The position numbers and the translations under genes are program-made. From NCBI RefSeq assembly GCF_009834545.1, contig NZ_CP019427.1:5639001-5703000 (forward strand): DNA of 64,000 nt, given 5' to 3'. Under the pieces are notes generated by a model, which saw only the letters and a list, made by a program, of their open reading frames with translations, was not told the DNA's origin and searched no databases. Each line of letters opens with the position of its first letter. Position 1 is the first letter of the stretch. Origin of the DNA: Pseudomonas sp. S04. Its GTDB lineage: Bacteria; Pseudomonadota; Gammaproteobacteria; Pseudomonadales; Pseudomonadaceae. Shown here piece by piece: positions 1 through 8,350 of this stretch.

Positions 1-246
1 GGAACGCACGATGGTGGTGTTGCGCGCGGTGTTACCACCGCCCAGCCAGCCCTTCTCGACCACGGCCACGTTGGTGATGCCGTGCTCCTTGGCCAGGTAG
101 TAGGCGGTTGCCAGACCATGCCCGCCGCCGCCGACGATGACCACGTCGTAGACCTTTTTCGGGGTTGGCGTGCGCCACATGCGCTGCCAGTTTTCGTGGT
201 GGCTGAGGGAGTGTTTGAAGAGGCCGAAGCCTGAGTAGCGTTGCAT
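1..246 (-). CDS. soxB: Sarcosine oxidase beta subunit, N-terminal fragment (cut by window edge)
   Basis: Only the first 82 codons are in the window; the rest lies beyond the left edge. The product begins [20 protein letters not shown] and reaches a dinucleotide-binding fold with [18 protein letters not shown] at about residues 35-52, the FAD-binding glycine motif of the DAO family. Heterotetrameric sarcosine oxidase (SoxBDAG) oxidatively demethylates sarcosine to glycine, passing the methyl carbon to tetrahydrofolate. It starts 24 bases after the glyA stop in the same direction, so the two are very probably co-transcribed, which fits the shared folate one-carbon chemistry. The alpha, gamma and delta subunits should lie to the left but are not visible. 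Confidence 0.9.
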   Translation of the reverse strand, partial: MQRYSGFGLFKHSLSHHENWQRMWRTPTPKKVYDVVIVGGGGHGLATAYYLAKEHGITNVAVVEKGWLGGGNTARNTTIVRS

Positions 247-270
247 AGTCATTTACTCCAAAAACCGCGC

Positions 271-1524
271 TCAGCGATAAACCGGGAAGTCAGCGCACAG
301 GGCCGAAACCTGCTGGGCGACATTGGCCTCGACATCGGCATCGCCGAGGTTGTCGAGGATGTCGCAGATCCAGCCGGCCAGCGTCACGCACTGGCTCACT
401 TTGAAGCCGCGAGTGGTGACTGCCGGGGTGCCGATGCGCAGGCCGGAAGTGACGAACGGCGACTGTGGGTCATTCGGCACGGCGTTCTTGTTCACGGTGA
501 TGTGTGCACGACCAAGGGCGGCATCCGCGTCTTTGCCGGTCAGGCCCTGGCGGATCAGGCTGACCAGGAACAGGTGATTGTCGGTGCCGCCGGACACTAC
601 ATCGTAGCCACGTTTGATAAACACGCTGGCCATGGCCTGGGCGTTGTCGATCACTTGTTGCTGATAAACCTTGAAGCCTGGCTCCAGCGCTTCCTTGAAA
701 CACACTGCCTTGCCGGCAATCACATGCATCAGCGGGCCGCCCTGGGCACCGGGGAACACCGCGGAGTTGAGCTTCTTCTCGATTTCTTCGTTGGCCTTGG
801 CCAGGATCAGGCCGCCACGCGGACCGCGCAGGGTCTTGTGGGTGGTGGTGGTGACCACGTCGGCGTACGGCAGCGGGTTGGGATACAGACCGGCAGCGAC
901 CAGGCCGGCAACGTGGGCCATGTCGACGAACAGCAGTGCACCGACCTTGTCGGCGATCTGCCGAAAGCGTGGGAAGTCGAGGGTCTTGGAGTAGGCCGAG
1001 AAGCCGGCGACGATCATCTTCGGCTGGCACTCGACGGCCAGGCGCTCGACTTCGTCGTAGTCGATCAGTCCGGTCTTGGTATCGATGCCGTACTGCACCG
1101 CGTTGTAGAGTTTGCCCGAGGACGACACCTTGGCGCCGTGGGTCAGGTGACCGCCGTGAGCCAGGCTCATGCCCAGGATGGTGTCGCCCGCCTGGATCAG
1201 GGCCAGGTACACCGCGCTGTTGGCCGAGGAGCCGGAGTGCGGCTGGACGTTGGCGTAGTCGGCACCGAACAGTTGCTTGGCGCGTTCGATGGCCAGCGCT
1301 TCGACTTTATCCACATGCTCGCAGCCACCGTAGTAACGCTTGCCCGGATAACCCTCGGCATATTTGTTGGTCAGGCCACTGCCTTGTGCTTGCATGACAC
1401 GCTTGCTGGTGTAGTTCTCTGACGCGATCAGCTCGATGTGATCTTCCTGGCGTTGCTCCTCGGCATTCATCGCCGCCAGCAGTGCATCGTCATAACCCTG
1501 GATCTGGTCTTGCTTGCTGAACAT
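271..1524 (-). CDS. glyA: Serine hydroxymethyltransferase (glycine-betaine locus copy)
   Basis: This 417-residue PLP enzyme interconverts glycine plus methylene-tetrahydrofolate with serine. Its length and motifs fit the bacterial family: the N-terminal substrate segment [24 protein letters not shown], and the PLP lysine in [16 protein letters not shown] (about residue 229). Directly upstream of soxB with a 24-base gap, it forms the head of the sarcosine-oxidase operon: SoxBDAG yields glycine and methylene-THF, and this enzyme condenses them to serine, which SdaB (26.5 kb) can deaminate. P. aeruginosa has a comparable extra glyA at the sox operon. The start is the first ATG of the frame and follows a purine-rich GGGAGAG. 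Confidence 0.96.
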   Translation of the reverse strand: MFSKQDQIQGYDDALLAAMNAEEQRQEDHIELIASENYTSKRVMQAQGSGLTNKYAEGYPGKRYYGGCEHVDKVEALAIERAKQLFGADYANVQPHSGSSANSAVYLALIQAGDTILGMSLAHGGHLTHGAKVSSSGKLYNAVQYGIDTKTGLIDYDEVERLAVECQPKMIVAGFSAYSKTLDFPRFRQIADKVGALLFVDMAHVAGLVAAGLYPNPLPYADVVTTTTHKTLRGPRGGLILAKANEEIEKKLNSAVFPGAQGGPLMHVIAGKAVCFKEALEPGFKVYQQQVIDNAQAMASVFIKRGYDVVSGGTDNHLFLVSLIRQGLTGKDADAALGRAHITVNKNAVPNDPQSPFVTSGLRIGTPAVTTRGFKVSQCVTLAGWICDILDNLGDADVEANVAQQVSALCADFPVYR

Positions 1525-1639
1525 CGCGTCTCTCCCAGCGGCGGTGGTGCGCCATTTTGTCTTGGTGAGGCACCGGCCTGGCGGCAGTGCCCTTTGATGC
1601 GATGGTATGACCGGCGCAGACAGGTCAAATGCCTACGGA

Positions 1640-1665
1640 CGCCACGCAAAGGTGCGTTTACGACA
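1640..1665 (-). promoter_or_regulatory. Possible AraC-type half-site pair upstream of glyA-sox
   Basis: Read on the minus strand, TGTCG (1665-1661) and TGGCG (1644-1640) lie exactly 21 bp apart, about 115 bases upstream of the glyA start. The spacing matches the other candidate GbdR sites in this window, but one half-site is imperfect relative to GTCG and the motif is short, so this alone is weak. Confidence 0.25.
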
Positions 1666-1715
1666 TGCTGGAAAATGGCAGGCCGCACTCAATCCTTAAA
1701 ACGCTGGAGATCCTT

Positions 1716-1803
1716 GTGGGACCGGGCTTGCCCGGGAAGCGGTGTGTCAGGTCCATAAATGTTGGCTGTGCTGGCCCCATCGCGGGCAAGCCCGCTCCCA
1801 CAC
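1716..1803. repeat. REP pair (REPIN) between glyA and traX-like gene
   Basis: Two inverted copies of the GTGGGAGCGGGCTTGCCCGC-type REP face each other across about 40 bases. The left copy has drifted (GTGGGACCGGGCTTGCCCGGG); the right copy is canonical. Confidence 0.9.
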
Positions 1804-1805
1804 AG

Positions 1806-2522
1806 TTATGCGGCGATATTGCGGACGAGTAACAGAAGCAGAAAATGTAGCGGATACAAGGCATACGCCCAACGGCGCATCGGCGGTGGCTTGAGATGTT
1901 TGGTATGTCGCAACAAGACCAGACCCAGCAATGGCGCAATCAGGCAGACACCAAGAGCGACCACCGCCACCGGGTTACCCAGACGGATGGCGGCAATCAA
2001 CACCTGCCACTGATTCGCCGCCAGGCAGACCAGCCCCGGCAACACCGCCCAGTACCAGGGCCGACGAATCACCAGCAATGTCGCCAATGGCAGCAGCACC
2101 CCAAAAACGCCAAACATCAGTCGCTCACTGAACAGCGTCGCCAGCAGCAGCGCGACCAGCCCCAAGCCACGCGCCTGCAGGTCCTGGTGCAGCCAACCAC
2201 GGGCCACCAGCAGTCCCAGCGCCAGCGTAGGCAATACGTTCAGGACATCAGGCTCGGGGATGAACAGGCGGTAGGGAATTTCACTGACCAGGCTAAACAG
2301 CATCAACCAGCCCAGGTAACGCCACTGACCGCCGGTCGGTGCTGTCGGCGTACGCGCCAGGTTTACCGCCATCGCCAGGCAGAACCAGGGAAACGCCAGG
2401 CGCCCCGGCACATAGAGCACATCGAGCGGCCAGCCGACATAGCGCAGGTGATCGAGGACCATACTCAACAGTGCCAACCATTTGAGCAGATCGAGTGCAC
2501 CGTCACGTTGCGTCACGTGCAT
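1806..2522 (-). CDS. TraX family membrane protein
   Basis: The 238-residue product begins MHVTQRDGALDLLKWLALLS and is almost entirely hydrophobic, with about seven to eight predicted membrane segments. The opening Leu-rich segment with DHLRYVGWP, then GRLAFPWFCLAMAVN, and the closing YALYPLHFLLLLLVR are characteristic of the TraX family, named for F-pilin N-acetylase but found widely on chromosomes with unknown substrates and related to acyltransferase-3 proteins. I chose the ATG at 2522 because the TraX similarity begins there; an upstream in-frame start would add 40 unrelated residues. It is divergent from ltaE, with 131 bases between them. Its link to amine catabolism is unknown. Confidence 0.85.
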   Translation of the reverse strand: MHVTQRDGALDLLKWLALLSMVLDHLRYVGWPLDVLYVPGRLAFPWFCLAMAVNLARTPTAPTGGQWRYLGWLMLFSLVSEIPYRLFIPEPDVLNVLPTLALGLLVARGWLHQDLQARGLGLVALLLATLFSERLMFGVFGVLLPLATLLVIRRPWYWAVLPGLVCLAANQWQVLIAAIRLGNPVAVVALGVCLIAPLLGLVLLRHTKHLKPPPMRRWAYALYPLHFLLLLLVRNIAA

Positions 2523-2653
2523 AATTGCCCCTCGACTGTGTAGTTTTCTGACAGACACATCGCGTGTGCTCTCCGGACGATCTTCGGTAAAGTGCGCACC
2601 ATCATTGACCACGAGCCGCTTCACCATAAGCGCCTCGACCACGGAAGCCGGCC

Positions 2654-3694
2654 ATGACCGATAAGAGCCAACAATTCGCCAGCGACAACTATTCCGGCAT
2701 CTGCCCTGAAGCCTGGGCGGCCATGGAACAGGCCAATCAGGGCCACCAGCGCGCCTATGGCGACGATGAGTGGACCGCCCGCGCCTCGGACTATTTCCGC
2801 AAACTGTTCGAAACCGACTGCGAAGTGTTCTTCGCCTTCAACGGCACCGCCGCCAACTCCCTGGCCTTGTCGTCGTTGTGCCAGAGTTACCATAGCGTGA
2901 TCTGCTCGGAAACCGCCCACGTCGAAACCGACGAATGTGGCGCCCCGGAGTTCTTCTCCAATGGCTCCAAGTTGCTCACGGCGCGCACCGAAAACGGCAA
3001 GCTGACGCCGGAGTCGATCCGCGAGATCGCCCTCAAGCGCCAGGACATTCACTACCCCAAGCCACGGGTGGTGACCCTGACCCAGGCCACTGAAGTCGGC
3101 AGCGTCTACACCCCGCAAGAAATCCGCGCCATCAGTGCCACCTGCAAAGAGCTGGGCCTGAACCTGCACATGGACGGCGCGCGCTTCTCCAACGCCTGCG
3201 CGTTCCTCGATTGCTCGCCGGCCGACCTGACCTGGAAAGCCGGGGTCGACGTGCTGTGTTTTGGCGGCACCAAAAACGGCATGGCGGTGGGCGAGGCGAT
3301 TCTGTTCTTCAACCAGAAACTGGCCGAAGACTTCGACTACCGCTGCAAACAGGCAGGGCAACTGGCATCGAAAATGCGCTTCCTCTCAGCGCCCTGGGTC
3401 GGCCTGCTGGAACACGACGCCTGGCTCAAGCACGCCCGCCACGCCAACTACTGCGCACAGCTGCTGGCAGAATTGGTCAGCGACATTCCCGGCGTCGAAC
3501 TGATGTTCCCGGTACAGGCCAACGGCGTGTTCCTGCAACTCTCGGAGGCCGCCGTGGCAGCACTGACCGCTCGCGGCTGGCGCTTCTACACCTTCATCGG
3601 TAAAGGCGGCGCACGCTTCATGTGCTCCTGGGACACCGAGGAAGAGCGGGTGCGGGAATTGGCTGCGGACATTCGCGAAGTGATGTCCCGCTAA
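2654..3694 (+). CDS. ltaE: Low-specificity L-threonine aldolase
   Basis: This 346-residue fold-type-I PLP enzyme cleaves L-threonine/L-allo-threonine to glycine and acetaldehyde. Visible family features are the N-terminal NYSGICPEAW, NGTAANSLAL, HVETDECGAPEF, the LHMDGARFSNA aspartate segment and the PLP-lysine motif CFGGTKNGM (around residue 207). Length matches the Pseudomonas enzyme. It lies between the sox/gly and gbc operons, where P. aeruginosa also carries it, so it probably feeds or drains the glycine pool made from betaine. Confidence 0.95.
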   Translation: MTDKSQQFASDNYSGICPEAWAAMEQANQGHQRAYGDDEWTARASDYFRKLFETDCEVFFAFNGTAANSLALSSLCQSYHSVICSETAHVETDECGAPEFFSNGSKLLTARTENGKLTPESIREIALKRQDIHYPKPRVVTLTQATEVGSVYTPQEIRAISATCKELGLNLHMDGARFSNACAFLDCSPADLTWKAGVDVLCFGGTKNGMAVGEAILFFNQKLAEDFDYRCKQAGQLASKMRFLSAPWVGLLEHDAWLKHARHANYCAQLLAELVSDIPGVELMFPVQANGVFLQLSEAAVAALTARGWRFYTFIGKGGARFMCSWDTEEERVRELAADIREVMSR

Positions 3695-3718
3695 AGCGTT
3701 GGTTTACACCGCTCCCCC

Positions 3719-3820
3719 GTGGGAGCGGGCTTGCTCCGGGCGACGTTCCGACGATCAGGCCAGCACATTCAACGTTGATGTCACTGACAGTCCGCTATCG
3801 CGAGCAAGCTCGCTCCCACA
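3719..3820. repeat. REP pair after ltaE
   Basis: A left GTGGGAGCGGGCTTGCTCCGGGCGAC copy and a right inverted CGCGAGCAAGCTCGCTCCCAC copy flank about 60 bases. The left arm has extra CGGGCGAC sequence compared with canonical copies. Confidence 0.85.
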
Positions 3821-3912
3821 AAAGCCAACATCATCCCCTCCTATTGCTTGCTCCTCGTCTACATTGTCTGTCGAGCCCTTACGCTCACATAACAATAAGC
3901 AGGAGCACGCGC

Positions 3913-4737
3913 ATGTCACTTCAAGGCAAAACCCTCTTCATCACCGGCGCCAGCCGTGGCATCGGCCGTGAAATTGCGCTGCGTGCCGCCAGGGATGGGG
4001 CCAATATCGTCATTGCCGCGAAAAGCGCGGAACCCCACGCCAAGCTGCCCGGGACCATTTTCAGCGTGGCTGAGGAAGTCGAGGCCGCCGGCGGCAAGGC
4101 ACTGGCGCTGCAGGTGGATGTGCGCGATGAAGTGGCGGTGCATGCGGCACTGGCCCAGGCCAACGAGCATTTCGGTGCCATCGACGCGCTGGTCAACAAT
4201 GCCGGGGCGATTAAGCTGACAGGCGTGCAGCACCTCGAACTCAAGCGTTTCGACTTGATGCACCAGATCAACACCCGCGCCGTGCTGCTGTGCAGCCAGG
4301 CCGCCCTGCCCTACCTGAAAAAGTCCAGCGGGCACATCCTCAACCTCTCACCGCCGCTGAACCTGGCCAGCAAATGGTTCGCCCAGTACAGCCCCTACAC
4401 CGTGACCAAGTACGGCATGAGCATGCTGACGTTGGGCATGAGTGAGGAATTCAGGAATTACGGGATCAGCGTCAACTCGCTATGGCCACAGACGATGATT
4501 GCCACCGCCGCGATCGAGTTTCAGTTGGGGTCGAGGGAGTCGTTCAAGCATGCGCGCACACCAGCGATCATGGCGGATGCGGCGCATGTGATTCTGAGCA
4601 GCGCAAACCGCAGCTTGACCGGGCGCTTGCTGATTGATGAGGAAATACTGCGGGAAAGCGGTGTGACGGAGTTCGAGCACTACCGCTTCTCGCCTGACAG
4701 CAGCGACAAGCTGATGACGGACCTGTTTATTGACTAA
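3913..4737 (+). CDS. SDR family oxidoreductase (HSDL2-like)
   Basis: A 274-residue classical short-chain dehydrogenase. Visible are the NAD(P)-binding TGASRGIGREIALRAARDG at residues 10-28, NNAGAI, and the active-site SPYTVTKYGMSM carrying the Tyr-x-x-x-Lys pair. The sequence resembles the hydroxysteroid-dehydrogenase-like-2 branch, whose bacterial substrates are undefined. The ATG at 3913 is preceded by AAGCAGGAG; an earlier in-frame start would add about 97 residues read through the REP pair. It stands alone, convergent with gbcB and bracketed by REPs. No link to the betaine pathway is evident. Confidence 0.85.
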   Translation: MSLQGKTLFITGASRGIGREIALRAARDGANIVIAAKSAEPHAKLPGTIFSVAEEVEAAGGKALALQVDVRDEVAVHAALAQANEHFGAIDALVNNAGAIKLTGVQHLELKRFDLMHQINTRAVLLCSQAALPYLKKSSGHILNLSPPLNLASKWFAQYSPYTVTKYGMSMLTLGMSEEFRNYGISVNSLWPQTMIATAAIEFQLGSRESFKHARTPAIMADAAHVILSSANRSLTGRLLIDEEILRESGVTEFEHYRFSPDSSDKLMTDLFID

Positions 4738-4747
4738 ACACCCTCCC

Positions 4748-4850
4748 CTGTAGGAGCGAGCTTGCTCGCGATGGACGTCAACGATGACGCTGGCAACCTG
4801 GCACCCCGCGGCGTTCTCAGGTTCATCGCGAGCAAGCTCGCTCCTACAGG
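4748..4850. repeat. REP pair between SDR gene and gbcB
   Basis: Inverted CTGTAGGAGCGAGCTTGCTC copies flank about 55 bases in a convergent intergenic region; the pair may also end transcripts from both sides. Confidence 0.88.
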
Positions 4851-4863
4851 TTGCGCGACTTAC

Positions 4864-5964
4864 TCAGAATTCGATGCGCACGTCCCCCTTCGGCACGCTG
4901 CAGCACGACAGGATGAACCCTTCGGCTTCGTCTTCCTCGGTGATCCCGCCGTTGTGATCCATCTCCACCTCGCCCCCCAGCTTCATCACCTTGCAGGTCC
5001 CGCAGATGCCCATGCCGCAAGCCTTGGGAATCAGCAGGCCAAGCTTGGCCGCCGCCGCGTGCACGGTTTCTCCCGGGGCCACGCGGATGCTTTTGCCGGA
5101 CGCGGTGAACTCCACCTGATGCAGGTCGGCGATGTCGATTTCCGGAGCGTCGGCTGCTTGTTCGGCTTGCTCCACGGCATCGGCACGAGCTTCCGGCGGC
5201 GTGGCGCCGAAGGATTCCTCGTGATAGCGCGTCATGTCGAAGCCGGCAGCCTCCAGCAGGCGCTTGACCGCATTCATGTACGGCGTCGGACCGCAGCAGA
5301 ATACTTCACGCTCGAGGAAGTCCGGCGCCATCAATTCGAGCATTTTATGGTTCAGGTAACCGCGATACCCGGCCCAGGGCTCGCCCAGGCCGTGTTTCTC
5401 GCAAATCAGGTGCAGGCTGAAGTTATCGATCCGCGACGCCATGTGCTCCAGCTCGCGGTGATAAATGATGTCCTTGGGCGAACGGGCGCTGTGGATAAAC
5501 ACCATGTCGACATTGCCATTGGTGTCATAGAACCAGCGCGCCATCGACATCACTGGGGTAATGCCGACACCACCGCTGAGGTAGAGCACCTTCGGCGCGG
5601 TGAAGTCCATGGCGTTGAACAACCCGACCGGCCCGTGCACCGCCAGCTCCTGACCTTCGTGCAGGGTGTCGTGCAGCCAGTTGGAGACCTTGCCGCCCGG
5701 CACCCGCTTGATGGTCACCGAGAAGCTGTAGGGCACCGACGGCGAGCTGGAGATGGTGTACGAACGCATGATCGGCTGGCCGTCGATTTCCAGCTCCAGG
5801 GTGACAAATTGCCCCGGTTTGAAGAAGAACATGATCGGCTGGTCGGCCATGAAGCAAAAGGTGCGCACGTCCCAGGTTTCCTGGATGACTTTGACGCAAC
5901 GGACAATGTGTCGACCATTGGCCCAGGTCTGGGTGGTTACCGGGTTCAGGAAGCTGTTGGACAT
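4864..5964 (-). CDS. gbcB: Glycine betaine demethylase, ferredoxin-reductase subunit
   Basis: GbcB (366 residues) passes electrons from NAD(P)H to the Rieske oxygenase GbcA. An N-terminal FAD/NAD reductase module has RSYTISSSP (flavin) and SGGVGITPVMSM (nucleotide), then FCCGPTPYMNAV. A C-terminal plant-type [2Fe-2S] ferredoxin module has the cysteine cluster KACGMGICGTCKV plus a distant SCC. I started at the ATG at 5964 (MSNSFLNPVT...), four codons inside the longest frame. It is divergent from gbcA across a 282-base intergenic region that should hold both promoters. Oxidation of betaine by GbcAB gives dimethylglycine and formaldehyde. Confidence 0.96.
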   Translation of the reverse strand: MSNSFLNPVTTQTWANGRHIVRCVKVIQETWDVRTFCFMADQPIMFFFKPGQFVTLELEIDGQPIMRSYTISSSPSVPYSFSVTIKRVPGGKVSNWLHDTLHEGQELAVHGPVGLFNAMDFTAPKVLYLSGGVGITPVMSMARWFYDTNGNVDMVFIHSARSPKDIIYHRELEHMASRIDNFSLHLICEKHGLGEPWAGYRGYLNHKMLELMAPDFLEREVFCCGPTPYMNAVKRLLEAAGFDMTRYHEESFGATPPEARADAVEQAEQAADAPEIDIADLHQVEFTASGKSIRVAPGETVHAAAAKLGLLIPKACGMGICGTCKVMKLGGEVEMDHNGGITEEDEAEGFILSCCSVPKGDVRIEF

Positions 5965-6018
5965 GCTGATCTCCACGGCCGACTGTCGGCCTCATATTGG
6001 CGATTCTGCGTATAGCGC

Positions 6019-6064
6019 CGACCGGCCATTTACCTATCTGCGACATTCACATGCTTATCGCGAC
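6019..6064 (-). promoter_or_regulatory. Candidate GbdR half-site array for gbcB
   Basis: On the minus strand GTCG occurs three times (plus-strand CGAC at 6019, 6041 and 6061), at spacings of 22 and 20 bp, ending 54 bases before the gbcB start. AraC-family activators commonly bind direct repeats about two helical turns apart. Assignment to GbdR rests on gene context only. Confidence 0.3.
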
Positions 6065-6090
6065 CAGCCCCTTGCTACCGGGGGTTGAGC

Positions 6091-6115
6091 GTCGGGAACA
6101 GAGTGGGCCATGTCG
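6091..6115 (+). promoter_or_regulatory. Candidate GbdR half-site pair for gbcA
   Basis: GTCG at 6091 and at 6112, exactly 21 bp apart on the gbcA coding strand, ends about 130 bases upstream of the gbcA ATG. Geometry matches the pair before caiX. No protein-binding evidence is available from sequence alone. Confidence 0.33.
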
Positions 6116-6246
6116 CTCGTGGATAAGGTTCTGGGCGGCGGCAGCCCCACACTCGCCTCAACAGATAAACACTGTTTGTGTCTTGCGTAGCAACCGTATC
6201 AGCCACTATTCGCCGGCCACACAGAATGGCCATGAGGACTCAATCG

Positions 6247-7542
6247 ATGGACGTCACCGCAAAAATCAGCCTGGGCGATCCTCTGGAACCCGCACGCAAG
6301 GCCACCGCCCAGATGCTGCAGGAACGTGAGCGCACGTTCTCGTTGCCGCAGCCGTTCTACTCCGATGAGCGGCTGTTCGATATCGACATGCAGGAAATCT
6401 TTCAGAAAGAATGGTTGATCGCTGGCATGACCTGCGAAATCCCGACCAAGGGCAACTACCTGACCCTGCAGATCGGCAAGAACCCGATCATCGTGATTCG
6501 CGGTGCCGAGGGGGTGGTGCATGCCTTCCACAACGTCTGCCGCCACCGTGGCTCGCGCCTGTGCACCAGCGATAAAGGCAAGGTCGCCAAGCTGGTCTGC
6601 CACTACCACCAGTGGACCTACGAGCTCGACGGGCGCCTGCTGTTTGCCGGCACCGAGATGGGTGACGACTTCGACATGAAGCAGTACGGCCTCAAGCCGG
6701 TGAACGTGAAGGCAGCAGGCGGCTACATCTTCATCAGCCTGGCGGAAAATCCGCCGGCCATCGATGACTTCCTGTCGACGCTGAATCACTACATGGAACC
6801 GTACGACATGGAAAACACCAAGGTGGCGATCCAGACCACCTTGTTCGAAAAAGCCAACTGGAAGCTGGTGCTGGAGAACAACCGCGAGTGTTACCACTGC
6901 AACGCCTCGCACCCTGAACTGCTGAAAACCCTGCTCGAATGGGACGACGTCACCGACCCCCGTGCCGACCAGGCGTTCAAGGACCACGTGGCCGCTTCTG
7001 CCGCCGCCTGGGACGCCGAGAAGATTCCGTATGCCCACGCCAGCTTCGGCCTGCGTAACCGCATCGTGCGCATGCCGCTGCTCAAGGGCACCGTGTCGAT
7101 GACCCTGGACGGCAAGCAAGGCTGCAAAAAACTCATGGGCCGCATCCAGAACCCGGACCTGGGCTCGATGCGCATCCTGCACCTGCCGCACTCCTGGAAC
7201 CACTGCATGGGCGACCACATCATCGTGTTCACCGTGTGGCCGATCAGCGCCCAGGAAACCATGGTCACCACCAAGTGGCTGGTGCACAAGGACGCCGTCG
7301 AAGGCGTCGACTACGACGTCGACCGCATGCGCCAGGTGTGGGACGCCACCAACGACCAGGACCGGCGCCTGGCCGAAGAGAACCAGCGTGGCATCAACTC
7401 CACCGCGTACCAGCCTGGGCCGTACTCCAAGACTTACGAGTTCGGCGTGGTGAACTTCGTGGACTGGTACAGCGAGCGCCTACTGAACAATCTTGGGGCC
7501 GAGCCTGCGCCGTACCTCAAAGGAGTTCCGGTCCAAGGCTAA
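6247..7542 (+). CDS. gbcA: Glycine betaine demethylase, Rieske oxygenase subunit
   Basis: GbcA (431 residues) is the terminal oxygenase converting glycine betaine to dimethylglycine with O2 and electrons from GbcB. The Rieske [2Fe-2S] motif is intact: CRHRGSRLC followed by CHYHQW (about residues 98-120). The catalytic domain carries ENNRECYHCNASHPEL with the iron-ligand histidines. I chose ATG 6247 (MDVTAKISLGDPLEP...) because it matches the start of Pseudomonas GbcA as I remember it and follows GAGGA by 7 bases; an in-frame ATG at 6232 is possible. The gene is divergent from gbcB and followed by a REPIN. Confidence 0.96.
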   Translation: MDVTAKISLGDPLEPARKATAQMLQERERTFSLPQPFYSDERLFDIDMQEIFQKEWLIAGMTCEIPTKGNYLTLQIGKNPIIVIRGAEGVVHAFHNVCRHRGSRLCTSDKGKVAKLVCHYHQWTYELDGRLLFAGTEMGDDFDMKQYGLKPVNVKAAGGYIFISLAENPPAIDDFLSTLNHYMEPYDMENTKVAIQTTLFEKANWKLVLENNRECYHCNASHPELLKTLLEWDDVTDPRADQAFKDHVAASAAAWDAEKIPYAHASFGLRNRIVRMPLLKGTVSMTLDGKQGCKKLMGRIQNPDLGSMRILHLPHSWNHCMGDHIIVFTVWPISAQETMVTTKWLVHKDAVEGVDYDVDRMRQVWDATNDQDRRLAEENQRGINSTAYQPGPYSKTYEFGVVNFVDWYSERLLNNLGAEPAPYLKGVPVQG

Positions 7543-7545
7543 AAG

Positions 7546-7638
7546 CATCGCGGGCAAGCCCGCTCCCACAGGATTTGCGTTTGAACACATTATTTGTGAA
7601 CAACAGAGATCACTGTGGGAGCGGGCTTGCCCGCGATG
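7546..7638. repeat. REP pair after gbcA
   Basis: Inverted canonical REPs (CATCGCGGGCAAGCCCGCTCCCAC and its reverse complement) are separated by about 45 bases, starting 4 bases after the gbcA stop. Confidence 0.92.
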
Positions 7639-7679
7639 AGGCCCTCCCTTTCACTAGTTTCTTCCGCACGCCACCCTCA

Positions 7680-8335
7680 TCCTTAGAACTGTACGAAATA
7701 TGATCTATTGCGTTCAGAGCTATGCTGCGCGCGCCTCCCAGCCTTCAGTGAACAAGTTATCCACAGCTCCACCCACAGCAAATGGGGACAACTGTGGAAA
7801 GGCTGAAAGTTTTCTCTACAGAAACTGAAGAAAATCCGTGACTTATCCAAATGAGTGGTTTTCGTCAGCCATTGGATGTTTTTTGATCGAAAGCCTGTAA
7901 GCCACGGTCTGTATGGATCGTAGCGGACCGCGAACACCTTATCCACAGAAGCGCCAACAGAGTTTGGGGGCAACTTGTGCGTCGTGGTCATTCCTTGTGG
8001 AAAACCCCGCCCAAGCTGCATATTTCGCGGGTTTGAGTAGCTTTCGAAGGGTAAAGAACGGCATTTGGCTATTTATTGATCAAATCCTTGAAAGCATTGA
8101 TCTGTATGGCTTACAGCCGACAGCAAACATCTTATCCACAGAAACGCCAACAGAGATTGGGGGCAAGTCTTGAACAAGGGATCGCCTCGCCCAATGAAAA
8201 AAGCTCGAAAAAACAACCACTAGCACTGGTTGTTTTTCGTACAAAGGCTTGCAGGGCTTGCTGTGCGGGGGGTGTAGCGATGGGTGAACATGTTATCCAC
8301 AGAAGCGCTAACAGGGATTGTGGGTAACACATCCA
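7680..8335. repeat. Degenerate tandem repeat with four DnaA-box-like TTATCCACA sites
   Basis: This stretch has no convincing gene. At least three diverged units are visible: a TTGATC-rich start (7881, 8077), a CTGTATGG block (7909, 8102), then TTATCCACAGAAGCGCCAACAG followed by a G-rich GGGGCAA (7939, 8132, 8293). A fourth, weaker unit contains TTATCCACA at 7757. Intervals between the boxes are 182, 193 and 161 bases. All four match the E. coli DnaA-box consensus TTATNCACA and all are on the plus strand. The array fills the space just downstream of the orphan RHS gene. It may be a repeat family belonging to RHS cassettes rather than a replication element. Confidence 0.75.
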
Positions 8336-8350
8336 CAACGACTGAACCGG

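Noticed and set aside
1525..1700. Possible glycine riboswitch upstream of glyA-soxB
   Set aside because: I looked for tandem aptamer features on the minus strand; only an isolated GGGAGAGAC next to the start codon was found, which is the ribosome site.
4762..6015. A 417-codon open frame antisense to gbcB
   Set aside because: No domain signature or ribosome site; it begins inside a REP pair.
7683..8021. A 112-codon minus-strand frame downstream of the RHS gene as a possible immunity protein
   Set aside because: It runs through the repeat units and translates repeated DNA (PNSVGASVDKVF); no ribosome site or domain is visible.
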